From Glandiceps talaboti (Eukaryota > Hemichordata > Enteropneusta > Spengelidae), in contig NC_135564.1 in the NCBI RefSeq assembly GCF_964340395.1, forward strand, positions 15,833,457 to 15,897,456: DNA of 64,000 nt. Reading direction: 5' to 3'. Made by a program: the position numbers and the translations under genes. Each line of letters opens with the position of its first letter. Position 1 is the stretch's first letter. The notes beneath the pieces are model-generated. The model was not told the origin of the DNA, did not search any database, and saw only the letters and a list, made by a program, of their open reading frames with translations. Shown here piece by piece: positions 24,259 through 36,646 of the stretch.

Positions 24259-25650
24259 TGTATCTCACTGAAAATGATTATTATCACGTGACCAAAATAG
24301 ATGTAACGTCTCTGGAGGAACACTTGCTTCTAAAGATAATGAAAAACAAGCATAACAAAAACAATAAAAAGAACAAATACGCAATGCAAATATGAAAAGG
24401 TGTAAACCATTCCAAGAAATAAAGGAATTTTCTAGAGAACAATTTCTTGCAATTGATTTGATATCATTGTAGATTTCACTCGATTGCCAAGTAACACCTT
24501 TAGAGGTGAAACTCTCCTTCGCCATTATTGTTTGTTTAGTGTCGCACCACTCCATGGCTCTTAGCAGAAACGAATAAGCTTATGTATTAGCTGCGCAATG
24601 CATTTTTACGATTTATGAAATATTCATTTCCAACAGATAAATTAGAAATTCGAAAGTCCTAATTTATTTCACTCCTCATATATATTCACACAGACATGTT
24701 TAGCATACATGTTAGTGTATAGCATAGTTATGTATAAGTAGGAGATAGTGTTTTTCAATGAAAGGCAAATCACTCTGACTACTTTGTTTAGATGGCCTCG
24801 CTGTTAGATAACATTTCTATATTATTTGAATACTGCCATTCATTTGACTGTGAAACCATCACTTTCTTTTGGAATGCAAATTTCTTTACTAATTCATAAA
24901 TATCAATAAACTGTCTCCTTTCTGACAGTGTGTTGTCTTCTTTGGTATCTGAATGTAACTATTACTAGTTAGATTTATAGCGTGCAGTGAACAATGACAG
25001 ATAAAGTAACTTTATTTTGTAGATATTAATTACTTCTGTGTGATTTCTTCAAGGTTGAGAAATCGTATTAAATATAATATCAAAGGGTAGCATTTTGCTT
25101 TCCTTGCCAATTGAATAGGATTGAAGGATCCACGTGTACGTTTTCTGTATAATAGTTTCTGATTTCAGTTTTGATTCGAGGTTATTTAAAGTTTGTTTAA
25201 AAGTTAGGATTTACTAAAACACACTCGAATAAACTGATCGCGTGAAGATTGCCGTATTGTCACCAGGATATATTTATTTACAATAAATGTTGCCAGATCC
25301 CCTACGTATACCCACAGGGGCGTGTAATATTTCATAGATTGTTGTTTACCAGGTCTACAGACTAAATATAACAACCTTTTGACTATATATTCCTACCTGT
25401 AAGGGGAAGAGAGTAATATTTCTTCGTAGTATAGAGATTGATACATTTGTAGCAGCACGATTCGTACGATATTTTCATAATAAAACGGCGTTCTAAGCAA
25501 TAAGAAAACAACAATCTATGAGATATTACGCGCCCCTGTGCGTATACCTTCTAATTGTCAGGGTAATATTTACCGGCTAGTCAAGGACTCGCTAGTCCTA
25601 CAAAAACTTACCGCTGATATGGAAATGAAAATATTTATTCGTACATCGAT

Positions 25651-26036
25651 AGGACCTAATAAAAAAGATTGTGTGGTTCCAGTTACCCGACCCCACCTAG
25701 TTTTTCACTGCCGACCCTAAACTTTGTTTTACATATTCGGGAGAAAAATAATAAAATCGCGAAAATTGTGAAGTCTCGCCAGAATCAGTGGATGACATCA
25801 ACTTAAAAAGACAATATATTACTAGTACTGTTCTTCCAATCAGTAATGGCCGTACATCTGATGAGAAGAAACAAATAACACAGAGACCATTTGGAAAACA
25901 ACAGAAAACATAACTACCTGAACTAGACACTCACACATAAAAAAAAGTTATAAAATAGAATAAAAAATCTACATACTCCACCTATTCTAAAATAAAATTG
26001 AGCGTAATCGAAACCACACAATTTTTTATTAGGCCT
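25651..26036. mobile_element. MITE family A, copy 3
   Basis: Best-preserved copy, 386 bp. The left end AGGACCTAATAAAAAAGATTG and right end CAATTTTTTATTAGGCCT form terminal inverted repeats of about 25 bp that continue as TGTGTGGTT(C/T)..ATTAC/GTAATCGAAACCACAC. The flanking bases are compatible with a TA target duplication but do not prove one. Confidence 0.88.
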
Positions 26037-26645
26037 ATAAATAACCAATTAGATCACTCGGCCTATCAGATCATTCGTTGTTGTAGTTTCAGATGTGACA
26101 AGAACATTGTGTTTCCAAGAGTAACTTATTGTTTTTAAATTTTAGTAGGGTGTGGCAGTGAATACTGTGAGCACCATAAATACAAAACAAGAGTTGTGTT
26201 CCTATACATACACGCTCAGTTAAGAGATAAATATATTTCGCGTTACCTGGTCTTTGCTGCAATTGCAAATGAGTATGTATACTTCTAAATCCACACCAAA
26301 GGGTCGATGGATAGAGTGTACATATAATATACGTTGCAACCATGTACAAGTTTACGGACTACCCAGGGTAAATGAATTGGATTGGTGTATTCATGTACAG
26401 ACAAGCAAAGCAATTATGTTGAACGCAATTGTAAAGACTATACAGACCATATAGAACGAAACAAAGAAAGTATATATGTTCAAATCAATTGCAAAGATTG
26501 ACCAAATAGTCCTTCAAACAAAGCAGTATTTTGGACTGATATAAAAATGGATATAACAATATCAAATAACAATAGCTAAGTGAACAATCCATGACTATAT
26601 TATCCTACAGAGAAACGGTATCGCATTTCACTGATGGGACAATAG

Positions 26646-26649
<4 letters not shown>

Positions 26650-26687
<38 letters not shown>
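26650..26687. repeat. (CA)n microsatellite
   Basis: About 19 CA dinucleotides 220 bp upstream of the GLYAT-like start codon. Confidence 0.95.
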
Positions 26688-26688
<1 letters not shown>

Positions 26689-26905
26689 TACTTTAAATTA
26701 ACTCTATGACAGTGTTGATCTTGTAGCCCATAGACCAATCATGAAATCCTCTTATAACACTTATCAACTTGCCAGCTCAGCTTATAGGTCATAAGTGAGT
26801 GGCCTATGTGACCTCCACATACTAACTTAGCTAAAAGTCAAAAGTCTGTAGTCCTAAACCCACTATTGTCAGTTTTTACTGTGATCCAATACTCTGTCGT
26901 CAGTT

Positions 26906-27802
26906 ATGGATATTTCGAAAGATACAAAAGCCTTACAACTTCTGTTGCATGATCTTGAAGATAGGCTACCACAGTCCATATATAACTACCACCTTGTGAG
27001 ACATGTTAAAGACAAGAAATGGGACAAAACACAGGTATTTGTTGATGGCAGTACACAGGAGTTCACAACTCTACTCTGTTATGGTCCCAACGTGATATCT
27101 GACAATAATAACATCGGTGGTTGGTACCTGTACAGTGATGATGAGGAGAAACTGATATCCATGTTAGACAATGTCCGACTTACTGAGCGTCGCCTGGATG
27201 GTTTCTTTCCCCTAGCCAGCGTAGTCTTTGTGGGTGTGGCTGATAAATTCCTGAGAACCATCACCCAGTACATGACCAACCGTGGATTTAAGATGGAACA
27301 AAACTTCACTTATCGATTGTATATGATAACTATATGCAAAGATACTTCACAAAGTATAGAACAGCACTCCCTTCCAAAGGGTTATGCACTGGCACCACTA
27401 AGACCCGAGCATGCTATGCTTGTTGCATCTAAGACCAGCTATTGTTCACCAACTGCTGTTCCACTTGTGAGAAAAATGATTGAAGAATTTCCATCATTTG
27501 CCATATATGCACCCAACCAAGATGAACCAGTGTCGTGGTCGGTGTTACATGTAAGTGGCAGTCCTGGGTTTGGCTATACTCAGCCAGAATATAGGAATAA
27601 AAAGTTTGCACAGATTATCACTACAGAAATTATGTGCCGCCTCCCTGAATATGGCTACAAAAATGTGCCCTCTGAAACCACTGATGACAACACAACTATA
27701 CGTCACATGATGAAGAAATATCCTGGCGTGACAACCCTTGATCTCATTCATTTCATCACTTTCAAGAAAGCTCCAAAGATGTCAGTAACACCAAAGCTGT
27801 AG
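26906..27802 (+). CDS. Glycine N-acyltransferase-like protein (GLYAT family), single exon
   Basis: A 298-residue acyl-CoA-dependent N-acyltransferase of the GNAT fold. Vertebrate relatives conjugate acyl-CoAs with glycine or glutamine in mitochondria. The N-terminal half is the divergent GLYAT-type domain (residues ~1-150, with WYLYS and RLDGFFPLAS). The C-terminal GNAT half starts near LPKGYALAPL (about 156). It has the family signature EPVSWSVLH (about 207-215) and the acetyl-CoA loop GYTQPEYRNKKFAQ (about 223-236), where the usual R-G-x-G/A is changed to R-N-K-K-F-A. It ends FITFKKAP with no targeting signal visible. The start at 26906 is the first ATG in the frame. A candidate poly(A) signal AATAAA lies at 28135-28140. 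The acyl acceptor cannot be told from sequence. Confidence 0.85.
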   Translation: MDISKDTKALQLLLHDLEDRLPQSIYNYHLVRHVKDKKWDKTQVFVDGSTQEFTTLLCYGPNVISDNNNIGGWYLYSDDEEKLISMLDNVRLTERRLDGFFPLASVVFVGVADKFLRTITQYMTNRGFKMEQNFTYRLYMITICKDTSQSIEQHSLPKGYALAPLRPEHAMLVASKTSYCSPTAVPLVRKMIEEFPSFAIYAPNQDEPVSWSVLHVSGSPGFGYTQPEYRNKKFAQIITTEIMCRLPEYGYKNVPSETTDDNTTIRHMMKKYPGVTTLDLIHFITFKKAPKMSVTPKL

Positions 27803-28887
27803 TGAAGAAGTTGCAGTTCAGTTTTGACCATCTAACAAACAGTACATAAAATGTACACTGTGTTTAAAGGACTTGACAAAATTTCATAAAAAAACGATAC
27901 TTTACACCAAAGAATCAATTAATGCAGAGAGGGAGATATAACTCTTTGGTATATAAAACTCATGCAGTTCATAACAATGAGAAACCATTGTTCCTTAAAT
28001 ATATGAGCTTTTCTTATCATCTTCAAAAGACCATTTTAATATGGTTAATAATGTTGTTTCTCTTTTACGTTTTACTTCATGTTACGATCTTATTCTTATA
28101 ATGATTCTTCTTACTATAGGGGTGTGGATATTCTAATAAAGTCGAGTTACATACGAGAGTGCGGCATGTCCAGGGGGTGGGGGGGGGGTCTGGCACCGTG
28201 TCAATGTGATTGCTGAACTTTATTTTCACACTTCTATCCACATTTCGAAAACTTTGACACCTTCAATGATAGCAGGTTCTGTATGTACTACTGAGATGTT
28301 GATAAGATGATTAAAATTTACTTCTAAAATGAGATACAGTGCTAGGTTTCCGGTAGTATTTTAATGTGTTTACCATCATGGTTTTACCTTGCATTGAACG
28401 TAGTGGTATGCACTTCAATTTTCACCCTGGTTTACATCATATGTAAACGTATTGATGTCACACCCGTGAACGTTTATTTAGGGGCAGGGAGTTTTGACCT
28501 AAACGAACAAAGTTCATTTATTGAGCTTGTGCAACATTGTGTGATGGTCCCTTAGCAATTCATTGTATTCTAGGTACACAACAACAAAGCAAAATAAACA
28601 TAGAAATATCATGTTTTAGTACTTGACTGTTAAAATTCTGTGTGGTAATTATCATCAGTAACATGCTAGCCAACAAATGAGTGACACATATCTCACTGGA
28701 AACAACGCCACAAGATGTATTACAACCCATAACATCTAAGTAAAGCGTTTTCTATATGTACCACAATCACTTATAACATCCATATCAAGTGTAAAAGTAT
28801 ACTGTTTCTTTTGCTAATTGACCACATCAGAAAGGCCACATGCTTGGGCATGTAAATAAACCAACTGAAACAATATACGTTTATACT

Positions 28888-29225
28888 TGATATGAATGCT
28901 ATTAATGAGTGTAGCACAGTGCTTTACTTCAGTGTTACTAGTTGTAATATGAATGCTATAAACGAGTGTAGCACATACAGAAAGTGCTTTACTTCAGTGT
29001 TACTTGTTGTAATATGAATGCTATAAACGAGTGTAGCACATAGAGAAAGTGCTTTACTTCAGTGTTACTTGTTGTAATATGAATGCTATAAACGAGTGTA
29101 GCACATACAGAAAGTGCTTTACTTCAGTGTTACTTGTTGTAATATGAATGCTATAAATGAGTGTAGCACATACAGAAAGTGCTTTACTTCAGTGTTACTC
29201 GTTGTAATATGAATGCTATAAACAA
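28888..29225. repeat. 65-bp tandem repeat, about 5 copies
   Basis: The unit begins AATATGAATGCTATAAACGA and includes GTGTAGCACATACAGAAAGT and GCTTTACTTCAGTGTTAC. The first copy is about 8 bp shorter. The copies are nearly identical, which suggests recent expansion. There are no unique spacers between copies, so it is not a CRISPR array. Confidence 0.93.
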
Positions 29226-29540
29226 GTTTTTTATATTATGTATTTGCTATGCATCCAATTATTGAAAATTGTTCAAGCACATTTAACTTTACAGCAATAA
29301 CCAAGTATAAAATTAAATCAAAAACACAAAATTGTTTACTTAAAAAGGAAAAAAAGAAATAACAAAAATAAGTAACAAAATATTTTCACTGATTTTGAAT
29401 TAATTTTTGGCTAGTGTATGTACATGTAGTGATAGGTGGCAGTAAGTTCACTCCATTGTACAAAACTGTATGTTTCTTTCTCTTTCACAGCTCATAAAAA
29501 TTCCACCAGTGTGTTGTCACTATGTAAATTATATTTTAAC

Positions 29541-29861
29541 ACTGCAAATTGGGTTCTATACTATGCAAATTAGGTTTTGACACTATGCAAATCACTGCAA
29601 ATTAGGTTGTATAATATGCAAATTAGGTTTTGACACTATGCAAATCACTGCAAATTAGGTTGTATAATATGCAAATTAGGTTTTGACACACCAAATGAGG
29701 TTTTATACAATGCAATCAAAATCTAGGCAAATTACGTCTGATACTATGCAAATCAGGTTTAACACTATGCAAATTAGATTCTTTATTATGCAAATAGGGT
29801 TTAACTCTATGCAAATTAGGTTCCATACTATGCAAATCAGGTTTAACACTGCAAATTAGGT
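29541..29861. repeat. Degenerate tandem array carrying ten ATGCAAAT octamers
   Basis: A ~20-28 bp degenerate unit (CACTATGCAAATTAGGTTTT and variants). I count ten exact ATGCAAAT copies between 29563 and 29837, plus near-matches lacking the first A. The octamer is the classic POU/Oct homeodomain site. Whether it functions as one here is unknown. Confidence 0.85.
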
Positions 29862-30734
29862 ATACATGTATACTTTGCGACCATACAAAACATGCAAAAT
29901 GACACATTTGTTTGCAGGGAATACAATACATTTAAATAATTCTCTATAAAAGAAGCACAGGACTCCAAATTTAGGAGAATGCGGGCTAAAACTTTGGTCA
30001 TGGATACAATCACATTGATGTACAGAATCAGTCACCAAAATGTATACAAAACAACGGTTACTCCTTTATTTCTTTTGATGTCTTCACACTTACATGATTT
30101 TCAATGAAATTACTGAAATTATTACTGAAAAGTTACAAATTTTCACAGAAGGACTACAGTATTCATTAACACTCTACATACGCCCTTTACTGCAGTCCAA
30201 AAACTGCTTCTAAAACAGAGCTTGTACTGGCTAAACATTACAAGTGTGTGTCTTTCAGATGTGGCATATTAGGGACAGAAGTAGCCCATAATCCAGTCAT
30301 TTGGGGACTTTGTTCTCACTTTTCTCCTACAACATCTGACATTTTGCTGTTGACCCATTGATTTAATTAAGTTACAGCCAGAAAACAGGTGCAAATTATT
30401 ATTGTGTTTTTAATTCTTCTCGCAGTGAGATAACATCAGTAGTATCACCACATGATTAGAACCAACTCAGAGGGTTGAGCTGTACGAATTAAACATGATT
30501 ACCATATTCAACATTGCTGCAGTATATCATAGTCTGACTTTAGGTTTGAATATACCACCATTATGGCAAAATGCCAGGCGTGGTAGGGGAAAAGTGAGAG
30601 TAAAATTCCCACGACTGGATTCTAAGCTAGGACAGAAAACGTGATATGGCTTCATTTTCAAGTCATTTTGATTATACTGTTTACAAAGCATTGTGATTGA
30701 GAAATAAGACAGACTGATTTATATATGTGAAGTC

Positions 30735-31077
30735 ATGATGCTTGAATGGTTAGAGTGGCCAGCTTGGAAGCTGCAGGTTGCAGTTCGAGCCCTGGTGTTG
30801 CCGTTTGTTTCTGAATGGCTAAAGTTCTTGGGGCTGTATAATTGGGGACCTGGTAGGATAGAGTTTGAAATGTGAATGCTTTAATCCTATGCGCTAATAC
30901 AGGCTGCAATGGATTATATGCTCCCCATGGAGTTGAGGAAGTATAAAGGGCTGTTGTGCCGCTATAGATCTATGCAAACAGTAATACTTGTAAAGCGCTT
31001 TGAGCACACAGTGGGGAAAGCGGTATATAAAAACACCTTTATTATTATTGTTGTTATTATTATTATTATTATTACTA
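30735..31077 (+). mobile_element. tRNA-derived SINE with L2/CR1-like 3' end
   Basis: The head has an A-box-like TGGTTAGAGTGG and a B box AGTTCGAGCCC (about 30782-30792). The 3' part carries GTAAAGCGCTTTGAG (about 30990-31004) and AAGCGGTATATAAAA, the tail shared by L2/CR1-type LINEs and their SINEs. It ends in an ATT-rich tail. It is a different family from the SINE at 7986. Confidence 0.78.
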
Positions 31078-32243
31078 TATTCATACATGCATGTTCCTAT
31101 CTATCTATTCCTTCGTTTTTAAAGACCTGATCTGGCTTTGGATTAAAATCTTAATAGGGGTTGAAAAACAGTTGTCTCTCAGAGTTATAGAAAAAAGTTG
31201 AAATAAATCAAAATAATGTATTCTCCACTTAAAAGATAACACTACCACGAAAACTTGGGATTGAATATCTGGCTTTGAAACTGTTATCTCCTTTTTTCAA
31301 GGTTACCATATTTCACAACACATAAAACTCTACTAGAGATACAAAAGTTTATGAATCTATTGTAAAACGTGAGTAGATGGAGATCACTTGTCTTAATATT
31401 ATTATCTCGCGAAGCTTTCCACACCCAGCCCAGGAAGATGCTCCTTAGAAGCATAGGAATGTGTTTTGAGTTTGAAATTACCACAGCTCGGCTAAAATCT
31501 AAGTGGATCTCTTACAAGCATTTGTAATTGGCCACCCTAATAGGCCTTTCCAAAATTTGCCATGGTGGCGCTCTATTTCCTGTCTGTGTGTACCTTGGGG
31601 GTATACATGGTATAGGTTACTCAGTTTATCACACATGTAGAGCACTGCTGCTTTTCTCGATGTCTGAATATGAAAAACATCGCTGATTTACACTTATACA
31701 GAATTCCAAGGGACAAAGCTCTTCAGAAACAGTACAAGGAGGTGATGATATCCCCAATTTGAGTGACGGTGCTGTATTCTCAATTTCCTGTTTGCAGTCT
31801 GGAATGGCCTAATTTGCATCATATGTGGCTGCAACTACATCAACTGTTTACATACAAGATCCATTTAGATTTTATATAGCTATTAGCCTAGAATCAAGGC
31901 GAATGGAATTAAATTTTGATTTGGAAATAACGAATTCAAAACCCCATTCACATGGATTCCAGGCTATTGTACTGTATTACTTTCTTTTCACTAATCTATG
32001 AATAATAAAACATACACTTACAGACACTAAAGTTACAATAGTGAAGGACATGACAAATAGCTCTAACAGAGCTAATGAGACATCTTGCCCCGCCATTTGA
32101 TTAAACATTACCTCAGTACAATATACAGAGCTGTTGATGGTAATTCAAATTCAAAACACATTCCTGTACTTCTAAATGCATCTGCCTTTGCTTAGTGTAG
32201 AGAGTTTCTTGAGATAGTAACACCAAGTCAAGTCTCTAAGCTA

Positions 32244-32577
32244 TTAAGACTCCTTTATAAACCAGTGTGTCTTTCCTTTATGCTTGATAGCTTGTGGGGC
32301 TAATTTCCTGAGAATATCTGTAATTTTCTGCACAATTTCATTATTTTCCATCCCTGTTTTCTTGGTCTTCAGTTTGTGTAGTAAGTCTTTGGTTGTCATG
32401 GGTTTCCGTTTCAGGTACCTCCTTACCAGTTCTTCGGTGATACCACTCTCACTATAAAAGAAATAGGGCAAAGTTCAAAGTTCAGAGTTCAACTTTATAG
32501 TAGGCGCTGTGTGTAGACCTTGGTAATGTGTGACATTTTATATGAGGTGTAGCACATTTCAGGGAATACTTAAGATT

Positions 32578-32608
<31 letters not shown>

Positions 32609-35600
32609 GAATTTGTATACCGCCAAAATCCAATACGATGTACTGTTCTATGGCACTGGACAGGAACAATAGTAGATCATTGTAAAAGTTAGAGAAAGCT
32701 CTTGCAAACAGATGCGTCTTGATGTCGTTCTTAAATTTATCGACAGGTGACGAAGAACGAAGTTCAAGTGGTAGACTGGCACTGCTCGCGAGACTGCACG
32801 CTCATCTTATGACTTTTATGGTCAAAATTATGGTGTTAAAGCACATTGGAGCACATTGGCCCATACCTATTTCTTACATTTTCCTACTACTTTTTCTAAA
32901 AGTTAAAACACCAAATTATTACATTTACTGAACATTCTCTTAACTACAATCATAACACCGACTAGAGTAGGATTCTGTTTCCATTACTGATACATCCCCA
33001 CATGATTTCACAAGGAAGATCAGGGAGACTATCAATCAGATGCTACAATCCTAGGATTAACAGAGATGGAGCATCAAACTACCTAACATCTACAATCGGC
33101 TGATCATACCGCCACCTAGTGGTCAGCTGTAACTATGGAATTTGCCATTCTGATGAGGATCGTAGACCAAGACAGATCGAAAGCTCAATGCTAAAAACTG
33201 TGAACTGCTTGTGTGTTGTAACCTTTGTAAGTCAGTATTGTATGATACTGTATCATATTGTATTAACAAAGTATTTGCAATATTTCATATCATATCTTAT
33301 TATTATTATATACAATGTATATGCCTACCTTGAACCTGGTCTTGATCCTGGAGTACCAACTGGACTTCCTTTGGTTCTCTTAGATGGTGGACCATCCTCT
33401 ACTCTTTTGCGTTTGCCTGGAAAATAGAAACAGAAAAGAAAAGTAAAATTACAGCAACTGAACAGTTATCAATCAATGTTTGTAAACTGTATATTTGTAA
33501 GTTTCACTGATGATTTGAAATGACAGCAGAAAACAGAAAATGACAGTGATTACTGTCAAGGAAAAGTCAACAAACGGGGAATAACAAGGTCGATCAATGA
33601 ATAATGTTCATTTCACTAAGTTTCCTGACTATGCAATTTATTTGTCATGGAATATACTGGAGTTGTTTGAAGTTCGACGACTTTGAAAAACTTCCAAGTA
33701 GTAGAGAAAAATCATCATAGATCAATCATTTCAAGTCATTGCACTTCTGCAGCTAACATATAATAGTTGACAAATTTAGCTAATATAGTTGACACATTTC
33801 ATAGGCACAAAAATGACATGTGGTTTTTACCATGGTAACCCAAATAATGATCTATGCTATGTAAAAATGTATGCACTGCTAATCTAATTGATGAGTTCAA
33901 TGGAGACAAAGGCGATATCTGGCAATTACCATAGTAACTTAAAATAACAATAGATATTGTGTGAGAGTATGCTGTACATTATTCTAACATGACACATTTT
34001 ATAGACACAGAAATGCTATGTGGATGTTACCATGGAAACCACAAATAATGATACATACTATGTGAGAGTCTGTGTGCAGCTGCATCTAACATAGTAGATG
34101 TAGTAGCACCATCTGTAGCAATGGTTGGTGTACCACTTCTACTGCTGTTACCACTACTGTTGCCTGGTGACGCTCTTCCACCAAATCTACCAGCCCTTTT
34201 GTCTGAAGATTTTTTCTGAAAAAAAAAAGAAAACAAAAGAATGTAGACAAGTCACAGAATTCATTGAGTGATGATTCTTAAAAAGAAAAGCCCTCACTAG
34301 TATAGATATCACCAATCTCATAAGATCATGCTATCTTGAATCCCGGTGAGATCTAAAGGATACCGCCAGTACTATACCTGTGCATTAACAGTCATATTAT
34401 TATGTACGTACCAGAGATTACTTGCACCAGTGCATGTACATACTAGATATAGAAGTATTTGCACTGCAGTGCAATATCAAAAACATTCTTGCATACCTGC
34501 ATGCAAATGATATGCAAATGAGGATGCGATCATTCGTTCTACACAAATTGTGTGATCACATAGCGTCATTTTTATGGAAATTGTTTTTTTTTTTCAGATA
34601 CACATGACATGTCATAATAACAGAAGCCAATGCCGCGTGAGTGGTGTGGGTACTCATAGGTATTTGTACTTGTGCTGGCAGTGTTTTCTGCCTACTGCCG
34701 CAGAGAACACAGCAAGCACTCAGGCAAATACCTCAAGTATGTCACACTTGCACTCATGTGTCATGGGGTTCTGTCCTATTCCTCAATGAGGTTAAATTAA
34801 TTATATGTATCTCCACCAGATATTAATTTTTTACTACATAAAGATCTTTCAGTGTACTGCTGTTGTAACAATTTGTGTGTGTGTATCGTTGTACACAATA
34901 GCTGTGTGACGGATATAGTGCAGACAGAGCATGATAGTTTGTAGAGGACGTACCTGAATAAAGAGAGCGGATTTAACTTCTTCTGTATTGTCTAAGTCAC
35001 TGTCACTGTCATCAGAACTACTGTCACTGCTAAGTTCCTCTGTAAGGTTAAGGACAGATAAAACATAAAATTTAAATGTGACCCAGTATTATCACGATAG
35101 GATGAGAACTAGATAGGCAATTGAACAAATTCAACAGTTTTCATACTCATTTGATAAAAGATTTTGTTACAACTACACAAACATAAAACTATGGTGTTTC
35201 ATAGTTCGATGTGTGTTGGGACATAGATCCTCCACCAACATGTCCATGGTTAGAATAGTAACTTAAAATATATTTTTTTTAATGCAATCAATTATACATG
35301 TATGCAACGGTAGTTTTTTACGTTTATGTACGAGGTGTGTCAAGATATAAACACCAAAAGTTTTTGTATTGGTTTTCTTATATAATATCAATGTAGTTTT
35401 GTAGTTTACACGTCGTATGACTTGAGAAGGTAAACTTTCAGCTTCATTTACAATTGGACTAGAGAAGACTAGTAAGTACGTTTTCTAGTTTTGAATGTGA
35501 TATATAATGATAAACAATACTTTATCAAATTCTGACGAATGAAAGATTTTTTTTTTTTAAATTTTGAAAATTTTGTTTCAGGACCTGCTATCATTTTACA

Positions 35601-36515
35601 ACACCTAAGGACTGAAAGTCTGATAAAAAAAGTCTAATAAAGTTATAAATATGAATGACGTACTGGGAAATTTTGATAGAAATTGTGATCGAAAACTTGT
35701 GCTTATGCAACATAGAGGGCGCTCTCATGTGAACGTATGTCACATGCTTGTTATATTCTTGCTTGGTACTATTCATTTTAGGTACAGGAGGGAAACACAC
35801 AGACTTTATGATTACAGTTATCAGCATTTATCTAAATTGAACAAGCAGAGTAAACCCAATATTGCATCAAACCTTTTTTCTGCGATTCTTCCACTTCTTT
35901 GTTTGCCTCCTCTCCTTCTGCCGGTGTCTCCGATTCCTTCTGTTCTTCCTCCTCCTCTGACTCGTCTTCTCCTGATAGTTCCTGATCCAATCCCTTCATG
36001 TCGTTCTTCTTGGAATTAGGATCCACGTCTTCTTCGTCACTGTGGAAAAATCCAGGAAAAGTTGTTACCATGGTTACTTTTCAGTTCTACATGCTATTGT
36101 CCATCAACATAATTATAAGAATGATGTCTTGGACTCTAAATGATACTGTAAGAAGACATGTGATTGGTTCACTATTTTTTTGAGTTTGTAAGATGATATG
36201 TTATTGGTCAGCAGTCATTCAAATAATAATTGCTGTAAAATACCTGTAACCAGACAGATTACTAGTATTAGTTCTTTTAATCTGATTGGAGTCTTTTATT
36301 TTTAACAATATGTAATATATGACTGGTTTCCATAGTTTAATGTGTTTCAGTCATGGCACCACTTGTGGAATAACATTGTACTGGTCATTTCAGTCAGCAC
36401 CTTTGGTTTTTCGCTTTCCATCTTTTCCTGTCTTGCACACACCTACATACACATATACATGTATACATACAGTGACACACATATATTGCACACACACTTT
36501 ATGTCTGTCTTTCTA

Positions 36516-36578
<63 letters not shown>

Positions 36579-36611
36579 CACATACACATCCACTGACATA
36601 CACATGCATAG

Positions 36612-36646
<35 letters not shown>

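Larger units (their letters stand above)
24259..26905. other. Spacer between sulfotransferase and GLYAT-like gene
   Basis: Presumed promoter of the minus-strand sulfotransferase near 24260-24600. An inverted-repeat pair near 25300-25340 and 25505-25545 (CGTGTAATATTTCATAGATTG against CAATCTATGAGATATTACGC, read as complement) implies another small foldback element. MITE family A copy 3 follows, then a (CA)n tract at 26650-26687. No exon is supported. Confidence 0.45.
27803..32243. other. Spacer with tandem repeats, octamer array and SINE
   Basis: No gene was found. It contains a G-run near 28167-28188, a 65-bp tandem repeat (28888-29225), an ATGCAAAT-rich array (29541-29861) and a tRNA-SINE (30735-31077). 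A possible short inverted-repeat element sits near 31530-31825, with AATAGGCCTTTCC at one side and GGAATGGCCTAATT at the other. Confidence 0.5.

Noticed and set aside
28364-28555. 63-codon ORF with a hydrophobic segment downstream of the GLYAT-like gene
   Set aside because: No supporting features beyond a short hydrophobic run; AT-rich sequence makes this length common by chance.
28888-29861. CRISPR-like direct repeats
   Set aside because: The units are contiguous or degenerate with no unique spacers of regular length, and the genome is eukaryotic.
35651-36019. 122-codon plus-strand ORF rich in Pro and Leu
   Set aside because: It is the complement of the acidic GTF2F1 exon at 35873-36039.
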